A stretch of 64,000 nucleotides of DNA from Gymnorhina tibicen. Its lineage: Eukaryota > Chordata > Aves > Passeriformes > Artamidae. Under the pieces are notes generated by a model. The model saw only the letters and a list, made by a program, of their open reading frames with translations, ran no database searches and had not been told where the DNA came from. Below, piece after piece: positions 11,637 to 22,923 of this stretch. The position numbers and the translations under genes were made by a program. The first letter of the stretch is position 1. Each line of letters starts with the position of its first letter. The stretch lies in NCBI GenBank assembly GCA_013399875.1, contig VXAZ01004021.1, positions 307,267 to 371,266 on the forward strand, written 5' to 3'.

Positions 11637-12160
11637 GTAAAACATCCCCTGGATCAGGTGGGAAGCAGCTGGCGTGTCCCAGCTGGCAGAGCTCATCCTA
11701 AAGCTGCTTTTTTGGGGGGTTTATTACCCACTGGGGGGTTTATTGCCCATTGCTGGAGGCATTTTGAAAAAGGAAATGTAGAAGGTCTTCCCTGCTGTCA
11801 TCTTTTTCCAAACCTGCTCTCACTTCTCACCCCTTCGAGATCCCAAACCATTCTATGACCCCTGACTGCCCCTTCTCAGTCATTTCTCTGGCTTCTTATG
11901 CTGGAAGCAGGAATCAGGATTCCTTTTCCCTGCAGTTGGGTAAGCAGCAGCTGCAGGAGACAGGCCTTGTGTCTGTAGGATTCTCTTCTGGGCTTCTGCT
12001 GTGAGGGATAAGGGTGTTCAAAGCACAACAGGAGTTGTGGGATTTAGCTCAAAGGGACATTTAGGCTAAATGAGTTGCAAAGTCTCTTAATAGGTATTAA
12101 GAGGTAATAGGATTTTATTTGAAAGTAAGCTTTAAAATTGAAAAAAACCCGATTTCTTTG

Positions 12161-12356
12161 TGTGTATATGTAGGGTATTTATATATATATAAAATATATA
12201 TTATTATATATGTAAAATATATATAAATATATTTATTTATATATGTGTGTATAATATGTATATATTATATATGTATATATAATATGTATATATGATATGT
12301 GTATTTTATATATATGTATATAATATGTATATTATATGTGTGTATATATATACACA
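12161..12356. repeat. AT-rich (TATA/TGTA) microsatellite block
   Basis: About 195 bp made almost only of TA, TATG and TGTA units, with many local palindromes. It lies in the last KIF13B intron. It is likely length-variable and prone to assembly error. Confidence 0.92.
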
Positions 12357-13993
12357 TCCCTGTATGTGTGAAAAGCAGTGGGAAATAATCATCCACTGAC
12401 CACGAGGTCATACAGATAATTTAAGGTTTCTTTCACCATCTCATTTGTCACCCCTGCCTGACTCTTGCCTATACAGCTGTGGAATTCCCAGGACTTAGGG
12501 TTTCCATGATTGTTTGGAATCCAGGGTGCAGTTCCTGGGGAGGCTGTTGCTGTTCCTGTGCTGTTGATGTGGGAGGAGGGTGTCTCCAGCACAAGAGGAG
12601 AGGAAGATGATGGCTGGGATTTGGTCCAGGTTTCCCAACCCCTTTCTTCTCCAGGAGCAGGCAGGACTGGGGGAAGGCAGGGAATGCCAGTGGAAAATCC
12701 AGGAGAGGCACAGTGGCAGGGAGAGGGTTTGGGTTACCCAGGGCACGTAAAGTTCCTTACTCCAATCCTTTCAGCCAAGTACAGCATTCCCAGGCTGGGT
12801 GGTGAATCAGCACAGCCCAGGCAGCCCACGCTCCTCCCTGCTGCACATTTCCCTGGGTTGGAGCAGTTCATCCAGCAGAACACTGCCCGGGATCCAGAGC
12901 TCCCGCGCCTTGCCTGTGCACGGTGTGCTCATCAGAGCTGAACTGGGCAGCGACTTCCCAGCTGGTTTCAGAAAACTCTCTGGAGTTTTCCATCCTGGGA
13001 AGCAAACTGGAGCTCTTGATCCTTTTGCAAGCTGTAGTAGTTCCTCAGTCCTGGATTTGTGCCTCATTTAAAAAAATAAATATATATTTACAGATTCATT
13101 TCAGTTTTGGAAGGTCACCTTCCCTCTGTCAGGCTGCTCCAATGCTAATTCTGTTTGCACATCCCAGTGAGCAGCAGCTTCCATGGAAAAGTCGGGAGAT
13201 TTTTGGCCTGCTGAGGACTCAGCTGCTGATGTTGCTGGAGGTTTTTTCCCCGCCTTCTGTTTCCACAAGGATTAAGACCCCGGTTTGTTGGAGCATATCT
13301 GGCTTCTGGCACATCTGGAGCTTCACGTGGGGAATGTGGGCACGAAGTGGTGTCTTTGCCATGCTGCAAAAGGGGATAGAACTCCAAGGACAGGGAAATC
13401 CGAGTCCTGGCCACGTGAGGGTACATTGGACCCAACACAGTGATGGTGGAAGGGAGAAGGAGACACCCCAAAAGCCAAAGGGGTGACTTTATGTCATTTA
13501 AAGAGCTGTTATTGGATCTTTCCAGCTTCCCTTTACAGATGGGAGCAATCCCTTAACAGGGATCCTGAGAGTTTTAAATTATCTAAAAGGAGAAGTGGAA
13601 AGATCTCAACAGCACCAGCAGAGAGAAATGATCCTTCCTGTTCTGTGGAGGGTTTATGACACGGAAACAGTGACAATCCTCCACTTCAAATATCAGCTCA
13701 GAAGGCCAAAAGCTCTTTTAAATGTCTGTTTTTCCTTCCTTCTTGATACCTTGCTAGTGGAACAGATTACTTACCACTTTGGGAGAAATTATAGAGCAAG
13801 TGGGGAGGAAGGACAAGTTGGAGTGTCCCGTTCAGAGCCACTCTCCATGCAGTGGCCTTGCTGGGGTTCAGCAGAGAAATTTTACCTCCAGGGTGTACTT
13901 TTAGGGAACAGTTGTTCTCCCTCTCAGCACTTTTTCCTTGCCTCCTTCTCTGGGTGCAGTAGCACCGATTTGCACAGAATAAAACTCATGTTG

Positions 13994-14203
13994 TAGGAAA
14001 AAATCCTTCCCTGTGGGGGTGGGGAGGCCCTGGCACAGGGTGCCCAGAGGAGCTGTGGCTGCCCCTGGATCCCTGGGAGTGTCCAAAGCCAGGCTGGAGG
14101 GGGCTTGGAGCACCCTGGGGCAGTGGAAGGTGTCGGGGTTGGAACAGGACGGGATTTAATGTCCCTTCCCACCCAAACCAGTCTGTGACTCCCTGATTCT
14201 CTC
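13994..14203 (+). mobile_element. CR1 LINE fragment abutting the last KIF13B splice acceptor
   Basis: The sense CR1 3' end includes GGGAGTGTCCAAAGCCAGGC and the tail block CCTTCCCACCCAAACCAGTC, then degenerate tail units (TGTGACTCCCTGATTCTCTC) to about 14203. The exon begins at 14211, only about seven bases later, so the tail forms the pyrimidine-rich stretch before the acceptor. Confidence 0.85.
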
Positions 14204-14210
14204 GTCCCAG

Positions 14211-14503
14211 GTAAGAACGACGGCTCCATCGGAGGGAAGCAGTATTTCAGGTGTAACCCAGGCTATGGATTGCTGGTGAAGCCGGGCAGGGTGAGGAAGG
14301 CCTCGGGCCCGGCGCGGCGCCGGAGCACCGGCCTGAGGCTGCAGGGAGCGGCCGGGGCGGAGAACAGGAGGAGCGGGAACTTCTCCGGGTCGGCCTCCAA
14401 CCTGGCCTCCCTCACAGCCCTGGCCAAGGCGGAGGGAGGATCCACGCTACGACTGGAGAAGAGCCAGAAAAACGCGGAGAACAGGAAATCCTGGGCAAAC
14501 TGA
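14211..14503 (+). CDS. KIF13B: KIF13B terminal coding exon: end of CAP-Gly domain and C-terminus
   Basis: The final coding exon has two bases completing the split Gly codon, then 96 codons and a TGA stop at 14501-14503. It continues the CAP-Gly domain with KNDGSIGGKQYFRCNPGYG, containing the KNDG binding-groove motif and the conserved YF-C-GYG core. A basic Ser/Arg-rich tail follows: RRRSTGLRLQ, then FSGSASNLASLTALAKAE, ending AENRKSWAN. Human KIF13B ends in a very similar way (SATNLASL, then NRKSWAS), so the C-terminus is confidently placed. The exon is strongly GC- and CpG-rich compared with its flanks. The acceptor is GTCCCAG at 14204-14210, right next to a CR1 copy. Together with the three upstream exons it gives 491 complete residues of the C-terminus, out of about 1,800 in the full-length family protein. 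Confidence 0.96.
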
Positions 14504-15989
14504 GAGATCCCGGCCCCGCGAACGCCCTGGGACGCGGCCGGGCGAGCCGGCGGCTTCGGGAAGCGGAACCGACCATCCCAACTTCCAGCTGGTGGCAAAC
14601 ACTAATGAAGAGTTTGTTCTCTCTGCTCTGGGTGATTGACACGATAATTCTTGGCCTCGTCGTGGTGCTGGATCCTTCGTTTCCTGTCCCAAGTCCTGAC
14701 GTTTCCGGGGGTGACCGACGGCAGCCGGGGCTGGCGCGCGGCGGTGGGTGGGTGTAGTGAGCTCCTTCTCTTCCTCCTTCCAGAGGAAAATTGGTCAAAC
14801 CATGGCCCAGCTTCCCAACAGCCACAAAATCCTCCCCAGGCACCAGAGCTTCCCTTGGAGTGCAGGGCAGTTCCTGAAGAACCTCCCCAGAGTAACAGCT
14901 CTGTCGTAATTCCATGAGAGCTGTGCCAGTATCACGTAATCCACCATGAAAGGGCAAGGTGGGAATGATTCCAGACAGGCAGAGAAGTGAAAGTAGAACT
15001 TTGTTTGGAGATAAAGAACCCTCAACGTCCCTTGATTTAAAAAAGCAGCAGCCCTTGGGTTATGTGGCTGGACCAGTGCCTGTTTGGATCACTGCCCCAT
15101 TATCCCACTCTCCTGTGAAAATCAGCGTGGTCTTCCCAGCTGGTTTGTTGGGAATGGGAGAAAGCCCGTGGCCAGCTCTGTCCTATTTTTGATGCATTTA
15201 ATGTTTGCTCTCCCCATGACAGGATCCCCTCTCTCACTTGCCCCAGAGTGGCAGGACCTTCTCGGTTCCTCCCTGTGGGCCGAGAGGATTTTTGCAGAGG
15301 TGTCAGCACCAAAGTGCTTCCCTGTTCCCACCCAGCCTTTGAAGTCACTCGTAATTTTGCCAAGCAGGCGGTCGCTGTCCTCATAACAGGATCAATCCAG
15401 TCTATTTATTTTTATTTATTCTTTTAAATCATGAAATGTTTGCGCTTTACAATCATCCCCGCCCGGCGCTGCGCAGAGGAGCTCTCCCAGCACCATCCCC
15501 AGCGCCGATCCAAAGAGGAGGTGCCTCTGTTGTCCCCAAAACGAGCCTCTCTCTTGGAAGGGGGGAGCTTTGGGCTGGCTTTTGTAAAACTTGATTTTAT
15601 TTGTGGCTGGTTTTTAGCTGCCTGTGGCCCAGGGGACGTGTCCCTGTCCATGTGTCTGTGCACGGATTGGCCGACGCTCGTTTTCCTTCAAATCCTGAAA
15701 AGCCACAGATTTTTCTATCCTGAGCTGTTTATATCTTGTTTAGTCATCACGGGGGGATTGGACAGCCTGAGCTATAGATGTTTTAGCTACGTGGGGACTA
15801 TTTAGGATGCTAAATTAATGATTAAACTTTAATATCTCTCCCGTCGCTGCCCGTGGGTATCCAAGTGCCTTAAACCATCTGGTTCCGAGGTCCAAGGGAA
15901 AGCTCCATTGGCATCAAAGGAGATAGGGATGCTTAGCGAAGGAGATAATTATGCTGATTTACTGTAATTAATATCATTTATGCAGAAGG

Positions 15990-15995
15990 AATAAA
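15990..15995 (+). promoter_or_regulatory. KIF13B: possible proximal poly(A) signal AATAAA
   Basis: AATAAA in an AT-rich context about 1.5 kb after the KIF13B stop. If used it would give a short 3'UTR form. The downstream sequence has no strong GT-rich element, so use is uncertain. Confidence 0.3.
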
Positions 15996-18563
15996 ATTAA
16001 AATAGAAACTAATCTGTAGCAGAAATAAGCGGGCTGGGTTCCGATGCAGCCTGCGTAGAACTGCCAGGGGTCCGTGTATCCTTCCAGCTTGGTGTAAGTA
16101 GTTTCAGTGTTTCCTAAATTTTCCTCAAGAAATCTTAATATAAAATGTACAGAGCAGCTTTTTAAAGATATTTTTAGTGTACAGTTTTCCCTCTTTTCCC
16201 TTTGCACGGAGCTCCCGTCCATCCGAGCCATGATGGAGGAGGAATTTGGTAGTAATGAATTTGGATGCTGAAATCCCGGGTTTTATAATTAAAACCAGTT
16301 TTATAGACACAACCCATGCTACAAAACACTTCTTTTTGGGGTCTGAGGAGTCTTGCTGATGAAAGACCACCCACTAATTAATTTGCTGCCTCTTGCACTG
16401 CCTTGTTGGTTCCCTATAACTCCACCCTGACCGTGTTTTTAATTGCACTTTGTTCCCATGTGCTGCCGGAAGAAGCTGGTGTGAAACAGCCCCTCCCCGG
16501 AGTTGTGTGGTTTTAGTCTCAGCATTTCAGATACTTGGATTTAGGGATGTCTTTAAAACTCCTCCATGTTTGCTCGGTGGCCCCTGTGGGGGAGATAACA
16601 AAGGGAGGAACCTCCAAGTCCTTTTGAAGCCTCTTTTCTTGTGTCGCTGTCTGGGAATCCAGGATTTCCACGGGGCCCATGGAAAGATGTCCAGGCTGCA
16701 GGAGAGAAGGGGAGGAGCAGAAGGAGCTGGGTTGATGGTTCCCTGTTTCTGCTGCTGGTTGTAAACTCCTCTGGCCTGTTTGTGCTGCAGCCCTGGCCGT
16801 AGTTTGGTGTCTGCACGCCTGGGACACGTGGCCGGAGGCTGATCCGACTGCTCCGGGCTGGATTCCCTCTCCTCCCACCCTCAGCTGTGTGGTAGAACCA
16901 CGGAGAGGGGTGTGAAGGGTGGTTTGAGCAGCCCCACCTGCTGCCTCCTCTGGGATAACTTGTCCTGGAAGGAAATCTCTTCAGTAGAGCTGGGATGATT
17001 CCAGGAATCCGGTGGGAATGATGAGCACGAGGAGCCCGCGGTGCCTTTGTGGAGGGAGGACCTTGCTCAGAGCTCTCTTGGTTTTCACCATCTCCTTTGA
17101 CTTTGGGAACAAAACCTCTCCTCAGATTCCACCCTAAAATCACCCTGATGCAGCACAAGCTCCAGAAAGCCAAACAAATTTTGGCCATGAGGGTGTTCCC
17201 TGACTTTCTCCTGCTCCCTCCCAGCTTTCCTGGGCGCGTGAGGTCTTTTCTAAAGGTGTTTTCCAAATTTTTGGCAGAGCAAGTGGCACATTCTGTTACT
17301 CCAGGCCATCTGTTACTTCGCCCCAGCTAAGCCAGCTAACCAGAAAAGAGGTGAAAAACCATCATGGAGGTAATAATAGGTATTTTTTTATTGATAATAT
17401 TAGAAAAACTACTCTCAGCCTAGAAGAGGAGGTGCTCTTAACTGGAACCGCCCAGCACTGAGGCTGGTGTGTGAATAGCTATGCATATTTTTCCAAGGTT
17501 TTCATGCACTTTATACAGGGAAGGAGAATATTAGTGTAATTTGTAGCGAGTGTCCCATCTCTGGTGTCTCTCGAGGGTTCAGTCCTGCTGGCTGCTTCCC
17601 TGAATTGTGGGTGGGTCTCGGCTTCTTGGAAAATGGTGTTGGTGGGTTGGAAAGGCTCCATCCCCCCCTGTGTCCGCAGGGCTGGGGGTCCCTCCTCCCC
17701 ATGGGGTGTCCCTGACGCCGAGCCAGCCAAGAGGAGGCTTCTCAGAGGTACTTTCTGGGGTTTTCTCAAGCCAAGCCAAGCCTTTTTCCTGTGTTAGGTT
17801 CAGCTCTTGAGGTGTTTTGATCTCCGTGTCCAAAATCAGGCCCGTGCACCCCGAGGCTTTGGCTCTTTGCTGTTCTGATGTTGTTTGGTTGAGGAAAACG
17901 AACAGAAGCAAATTCTGTGTGGTGACACCGCCCAGGTCCTTAAGCAGAGGGTTTTGTCCGTGGCTGGGGTGGAATGTTCAACACCCCTGTGCTCTCCTGC
18001 AAAGGAAGAACCCCCTCATTCCTCCCCACAGGGGTGGAACCCCACCCGAGCGGGGCCTGGGTGTTGTCCAGCCCCATCCATGCCCTGCGGAGCCGCCGGA
18101 GCTGTGTCCGTGGTGATGCTCCTGCTGTCCCTCCACCAGTTCCTCCAGTTCTTTGCACAAGATTTCGTTCTCCCAGTGCCTTATCCCGGGGCCAGCAGCC
18201 GGGGTGGCCCCGGGGTGCCTGGATTTTAGGGAATGAGGCGGTGAGGAACGGTGTGGGCTGGTCACACTACGCAGCACCCCGAGTGGGGTCATGATCAAGT
18301 GTCTTGTTCCTCCACCTCCTGTCTCCGTCTTTGGTTTCTGCCCTCTCCACTGTTCCCAAACCCTGATCCTGTTGGGTTCCCTGGGAGCCGGTCCCAGCTC
18401 GTGTGTCCCTGCCAGGGTCAGACCCTGCAGGGGCTCCGTGTACTTTAAATGAGCTGAAATCCAAAGAGACTTTGTAATGAGCTGTAAAGTTTTTAATTAT
18501 TTCTGTACCATACTAAATGACTGTAATATTGTATCATACGTGCCATGCCGCCTGCAGGACCTG

Positions 18564-18569
18564 AATAAA
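18564..18569 (+). promoter_or_regulatory. KIF13B: KIF13B distal poly(A) signal AATAAA
   Basis: Canonical hexamer followed about 20 to 40 bases later by a G/T-rich stretch (GTCTGGGCTTTGTTGTTCC), the usual downstream element. A CR1 copy starts 62 bases after the hexamer, which fits the end of constrained sequence here. Confidence 0.8.
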
Positions 18570-18630
18570 CGTCTTCTCTAGAGCCGGGACGTCTGGGCTT
18601 TGTTGTTCCAGTTAGTGGCACCAAAATGTT

Positions 18631-18850
18631 CAGAATTGGAATAGTTTAGGTTGGAAAAGCTCCCAAAATTGAGCCCAGCAGTTCCCCAGCACTGCCAAGG
18701 CCACCACTGACCGATGTCCCCAAGTGCCACATCCACGTGGCTTTTTAATCCCTCCAGGGATGGTGATTCCAGCAGTGCCTTGGCAGCTGTGCCAGTGCCT
18801 GGCCGCCTTTCTGGGGAAGAATTTTTTCCTAATATCCCCCGTGGGATGAG
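18631..18850 (-). mobile_element. CR1 LINE fragment
   Basis: A diverged inverted CR1 3' end (GAATAGTTTAGGTTGGAAAA) with body sequence CCCAAGTGCCACATCCACGT shared with the copy at 8626-8912. It may extend about 100 bp further right. Confidence 0.75.
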
Positions 18851-19877
18851 GATCCCAGCGACTTTTCTGCCTTGCTCCAGCTCTGTAGGGAGGTCGGTGC
18901 CTCAGGGAACTGCCACAACCACCCCTGCCAGCCAAAAAGGCCTCGGGGTGATGAGACTCCCCCTCAGCATTTCATGATGTCCTTGAAACCCCCTGCCTGG
19001 GTCACAATTTCCTTCCTCTTTGGCACCTTTCTCTCCCAAATGCAGCTTCACGTTGGAAACAACAGGCAGGGTTTGACTGGGATTATTTTGTGTTTTTTAG
19101 TTTATCTTGGCTTTTTTTTAAAGCAACAAACGTTGCATTGATCCCCCCCATCCCCACTGAAACTCAGTGAGCAAAGGATATTTTTATCGGCGCTGTCTTG
19201 CAATCAGCACACGAAAACAGCTTTTTTTTCTTTAAAGCCACTTCCCTTTTATGTTTTACCTTCTGAAAGGAAAAAAAACCCTCTTTGGCTGAAACACAGG
19301 AGCTGTTTGAAGCGGCGTCACTTTGTTCAAACCTCGCTCTTCCCGGAAGGTGGCTGTGGCACCTTCCCCGCGCTGCCACGTTCTGTTCCCCAGCCAAAGC
19401 TGGCTTGAAAAGGCACCGATCAAAAAGAGCAGGAAAATAATTTTTAAAAAAAAACCCCAAAAACTAACAAAGAACACCTTTCCCCCGTTTTCCTTCAAAT
19501 TAATGCCACTCCCATCGGCCTCGCTTGACTTCAAACACTTTGCCATGGGAGGTGGCAGCCCCTGGGCTTCACCTGAGTGGCGAGAGGAGTTGCCCTGCCA
19601 TGAGCTGGGCACATTTCTGAGGGGGTTTTGCTCACCTTTGGACACCAACCTGTGATAAAATATTGGCTTTTCCCTGATCACTCTGGTTTCCCACCAAAAC
19701 AGGCACAAAGGGCTGGAAGTGCAGCTTTGCAAAGCGCAGGCTTCCACTGTGGGTTTGTTCCTCTTCGTTTTGTTTAAACATCTCCCAGTGAAGCTTTTCC
19801 TGGTTTTCAGCTGTGAAGAAGGGAGTGGGCTTCATCCAGCATCCCAGGTGTTGGAACAGACACCCCTGGAAGTGTTT

Positions 19878-20024
19878 GCCCCATCCCTGGAAGTGTCCAA
19901 GGCCAGGCTGGATGGAACTTGGAGCAGCCTGGGATAGTGGAAGGTGTCCCTGCCCATGGCAGGGGTGGAACTGGATGAGCTTTGAGGTCCCTCCCATCCC
20001 AAAACATTCTGGGATTCCATGATC
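19878..20024 (+). mobile_element. CR1 LINE fragment
   Basis: A short sense CR1 3' end with CATCCCTGGAAGTGTCCAAG and CCTGCCCATGGCAGGGGTGG, ending in the tail at AACATTCTGGGATTCCATGA. Confidence 0.88.
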
Positions 20025-21041
20025 CCCAGCCTCCTCCCTCCGGGAAACTCCCACTGCAACCACAGCAGCTCTGGCAGCTGATGATGGGGAGGGTTAACAT
20101 AAATTTTATCCCCCTCTGATGTCTGAGAGGCACAAGGAGCAGTCTGAAAGGTGTTTCCACCCCTAAAGCCCACTGTTGCCCATCTGCAGCCCTCCTGAGT
20201 TTCCTTCCCCCTTGTTTTAGGGTGTCCATCCTGACCAAAATCCCCCCAGCCACAGCTGCACATCCTGACTTTAACCAGGATGGCAGAACCTGGACATCAT
20301 TTCACTAAAAAAATAATTCCTGTGTTTTTGTGTCTTCTCTGCCACCTGCCTCATCCCTCCACACCACCTGCAGGAATTTCTTCCCATTTTGAGGAAGCTT
20401 TTCCCCACCCATCTCCTAAAACCTCCTTGGGACCCCCCCAAGCTGCTCAGCCCCACCAGGCCAGGACCAAAGGGCAGCCACAGCCCCTTCCTGCCTTGGG
20501 CTTCTCAAAATTAGGTGATTTTGATAAAACCTGGTTTTATCACCAGGTGGTCCCAAAGTCTGGCCCCTCCAGACCTTCAGCTGCTTGAGCAAGAGACTTT
20601 TATTGTTGGGAGGGGACTCACAGGACCCTTCCTGAGGCTCCAGGAGCTTCTGGGGTTTCCAGAGGGAAGGGCACCATCTCCAAGGACACATTTTTGTACG
20701 ACCAGTAGCTTTACCTGTGACAAACACAACCCCAGGAAGGGAAAATTCTCCTCTCGACATCTCTTTTTAGTGGAAAGAGCCCCAAAAGGTCTCTGGAATC
20801 AGCCCATGGCTCGAATTCCAAGTGGTTCTACTGCTTCAAATCCACCATCATCGTGTCCACCACCTTCATTCCTTCCAGAGACCGTCCTTACAAAAAGGGA
20901 GTGCACAAAGAATTCAGTTTTCCCCAAACAAATCAGTATTTTCTACATTCACTTTGTTCTCAGGACACATTTTAGGTCTCGCACCCAAGCCCTGCACAAA
21001 AAGGACGATGGAAGAAAAGGGTCGGTGTTGAGTTATACATT

Positions 21042-21047
21042 TTTATT
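21042..21047 (-). promoter_or_regulatory. HMBOX1: candidate HMBOX1 distal poly(A) signal AATAAA
   Basis: TTTATT on the + strand, AATAAA on the - strand, about 50 bases beyond the signal at 21093-21098. It is one of a pair at the AT-rich end of the inferred transcript. Confidence 0.5.
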
Positions 21048-21092
21048 TTCTAATAGGTACAATACTAAAATAAACACAAATTAAAAAAAAGT

Positions 21093-21098
21093 TTTATT
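21093..21098 (-). promoter_or_regulatory. HMBOX1: candidate HMBOX1 distal poly(A) signal AATAAA
   Basis: On the - strand the hexamer lies in GTTTTAATAAAAC and is followed by a U-run and a GU-rich stretch (AATTTGTGTTTATTTTAG), a strong downstream element. It is the best 3'-end signal on the - strand between the two genes. Confidence 0.6.
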
Positions 21099-22334
21099 AA
21101 AACAAAACTGTACAAAAAAGCAGTTATACTACATTTTAATTACAGAACAGTCTACTGTCCAAAAGGCACTAATCCAGAATAGGAGATACAATGATACAGG
21201 ACTCATTTGAACTATTTTAATCAATACAATAGAGCACTTGTTTCTCTGTCCATTCACATACAGAAACAAGGACTTTTGCTACAGTCATTACACATTGTTA
21301 TAAATATGAGCCCTACGTGGAAAGGTGCAGTATCGCTCTCCCTGGGCCGCGGGTCGGCTCTAACGAAGACAGGGATTAAATTAAAAAGGGAACAAAAAAG
21401 GGGCACAAGGGGAGAGGCTGATGGTTCGTTTTCACAGCACCTGCCACCAGGGGCAGGTGTGATGGACACTGACCCTCACCTGCATTTCGGAAGGAGGCCG
21501 GACCAGTTTCCTGAAGGGCCTGTGGTGGGACTGAAGGTGAACTTCCATCACCTCCTGCCCAAAGCTTTGCATCAGTTACTCCACTACATCCTGTTCTACC
21601 CAGCTTCCTTTGGCCCTTTCTTTCCCTGGAGAGTCCTGTGAAGGGTAAGTAATGATTCCCAGGCACACCAAGGGTTCTCAGGTTTCCTACACTGTTTTCT
21701 CCTCGCAGGGAGCCATCAGCACCTTGCAGATAAAGGCAGTGATCGGGAGAAGAGTTTGGAATGTTCTTCTCAACACTCAGTGCCTTCACTGCAAAGGCAT
21801 CTGGTGTAAGATGGACCCCTCTCAAGGCTGCTCCAACTTTCCCAAAGCAATGAGCCAAAGTGCCCCAAAGCCACCAGGAGTGCTGGGGTGGATGTTCCTG
21901 AGCGGGCACAGGGAGAGTTACAACCCATCACCTCCCAACCCTCCTTCCTGACTCCAAGCTCCCCAAGTGCAGCCAGAGTGGGGAACACGAGGTGCTTCCT
22001 CCATCCCCCGTGGGGGCGTGACTGAGGTTCACCCCCTGGGACTTCCCCGGCACTTTCTTCTCCACAAGCAACTTCCCACCACGAGGCTCTGCTCATCCTC
22101 CCTCCCAACCTGTCCAATCCATTTATTCCCCCCAAAAATGTCAGGCTGAGGAGCAGCAGCAGACCACGGACACGAGTTTAGGGAGCAACTACGTGCCGAG
22201 GAGTAAACCAGCACACAAATATTCAACTTCACGACGAGGAGCACCAGCACAACGCGCCCAGGAAATGAAACATCTCGTCTTTCAGCTGAACGAGCAGCCC
22301 TTAAGATCAAGACCAGGGTGGATCTGAAGGGTTT

Positions 22335-22377
22335 GATGATGATGATGATGATGATGATGATTATGATGATGATGATG
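22335..22377. repeat. (GAT)n microsatellite
   Basis: About 14 trinucleotide units with one interruption (GATTATGAT). It lies in the inferred HMBOX1 3'UTR. Confidence 0.95.
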
Positions 22378-22887
22378 GGCATCACCTGACTTGTTTCCCG
22401 TGGAGGAAGGAGGCCGGACGTGCGGGCGGGAGAGGGATACTGCACCTTTGGAACAGTGTCATACACATAAGACAAAGACAGGCATCTGGATGTTAACAAA
22501 AATAAGTAACAAAGAAATATGATTAAACAAAATCTCTTCTCACATCATCCTATACTACATCCTCCTTCTGCTTAGCAGAAAATTGTACGTACACAAAAAT
22601 ACAAATACACAATTTTGTAGAACAGTCTGATTTTAATATATTTATATATATTTATATTTATATGAGTGGCAGGTTAGTTCATTATATAGAGCTTTTTGCA
22701 CTTTTGGCTCATATGCAACAAGGCTTTATAAATTCAGCTTTAGCTTTCATTCAGGTTTTATAGCTTCTTGAACATTTGTTTTCACATTTAAAGCAGCATC
22801 CAATTTGCAAGAGGAGTTGGTGGTGGCTACAGCAAGGATCAGGTCAAGAGGTTATTTGGGGGCTGGGGGGGAGGAGAATATACATTC

Positions 22888-22890
<3 letters not shown>

Positions 22891-22918
<28 letters not shown>
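22891..22918. repeat. (TG)14 microsatellite
   Basis: A perfect dinucleotide run followed by CGCGC. It would read (CA)n in the inferred HMBOX1 transcript. Confidence 0.97.

Positions 22919-22923
<5 letters not shown>

Larger units (their letters stand above)
11637..14210 (+). other. KIF13B: KIF13B last intron (2.6 kb)
   Basis: This intron splits the codon for the first Gly of the CAP-Gly GKNDG motif. It contains an AT-rich microsatellite at 12161-12356 and a CR1 copy at 13994-14203 that runs almost to the acceptor at 14209-14210. The remainder is unremarkable. Confidence 0.9.
14504..18585 (+). other. KIF13B: KIF13B 3'UTR (about 4.1 kb)
   Basis: The sequence from the stop to just after the AATAAA at 18564-18569. 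It contains no CR1 copy that I can see, in contrast to the flanking introns, which fits a retained UTR. The last 150 bp are AT-rich and look like a conserved mRNA end (TTTTTAATTATTTCTGTACC at about 18489). There is a possible earlier signal at 15990-15995. The UTR end is inferred from signals and was not seen in a transcript. Confidence 0.75.
18586..21014. other. intergenic spacer between the convergent KIF13B and HMBOX1 ends
   Basis: About 2.4 kb between the two inferred poly(A) ends. It holds two CR1 fragments in opposite orientations (18631-18850 and 19878-20024) and no recognisable gene. Its bounds depend on the inferred poly(A) sites. Confidence 0.6.

Noticed and set aside
14280..14760. 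CpG-rich stretch that could suggest a promoter island
   Set aside because: It coincides with the coding part of the KIF13B terminal exon and early 3'UTR, and no gene start is visible nearby; GC-rich coding ends are common in birds.
14412..14957. 181-codon - strand open frame
   Set aside because: Antisense of the CpG-rich KIF13B terminal exon and start of the 3'UTR; no known protein features.
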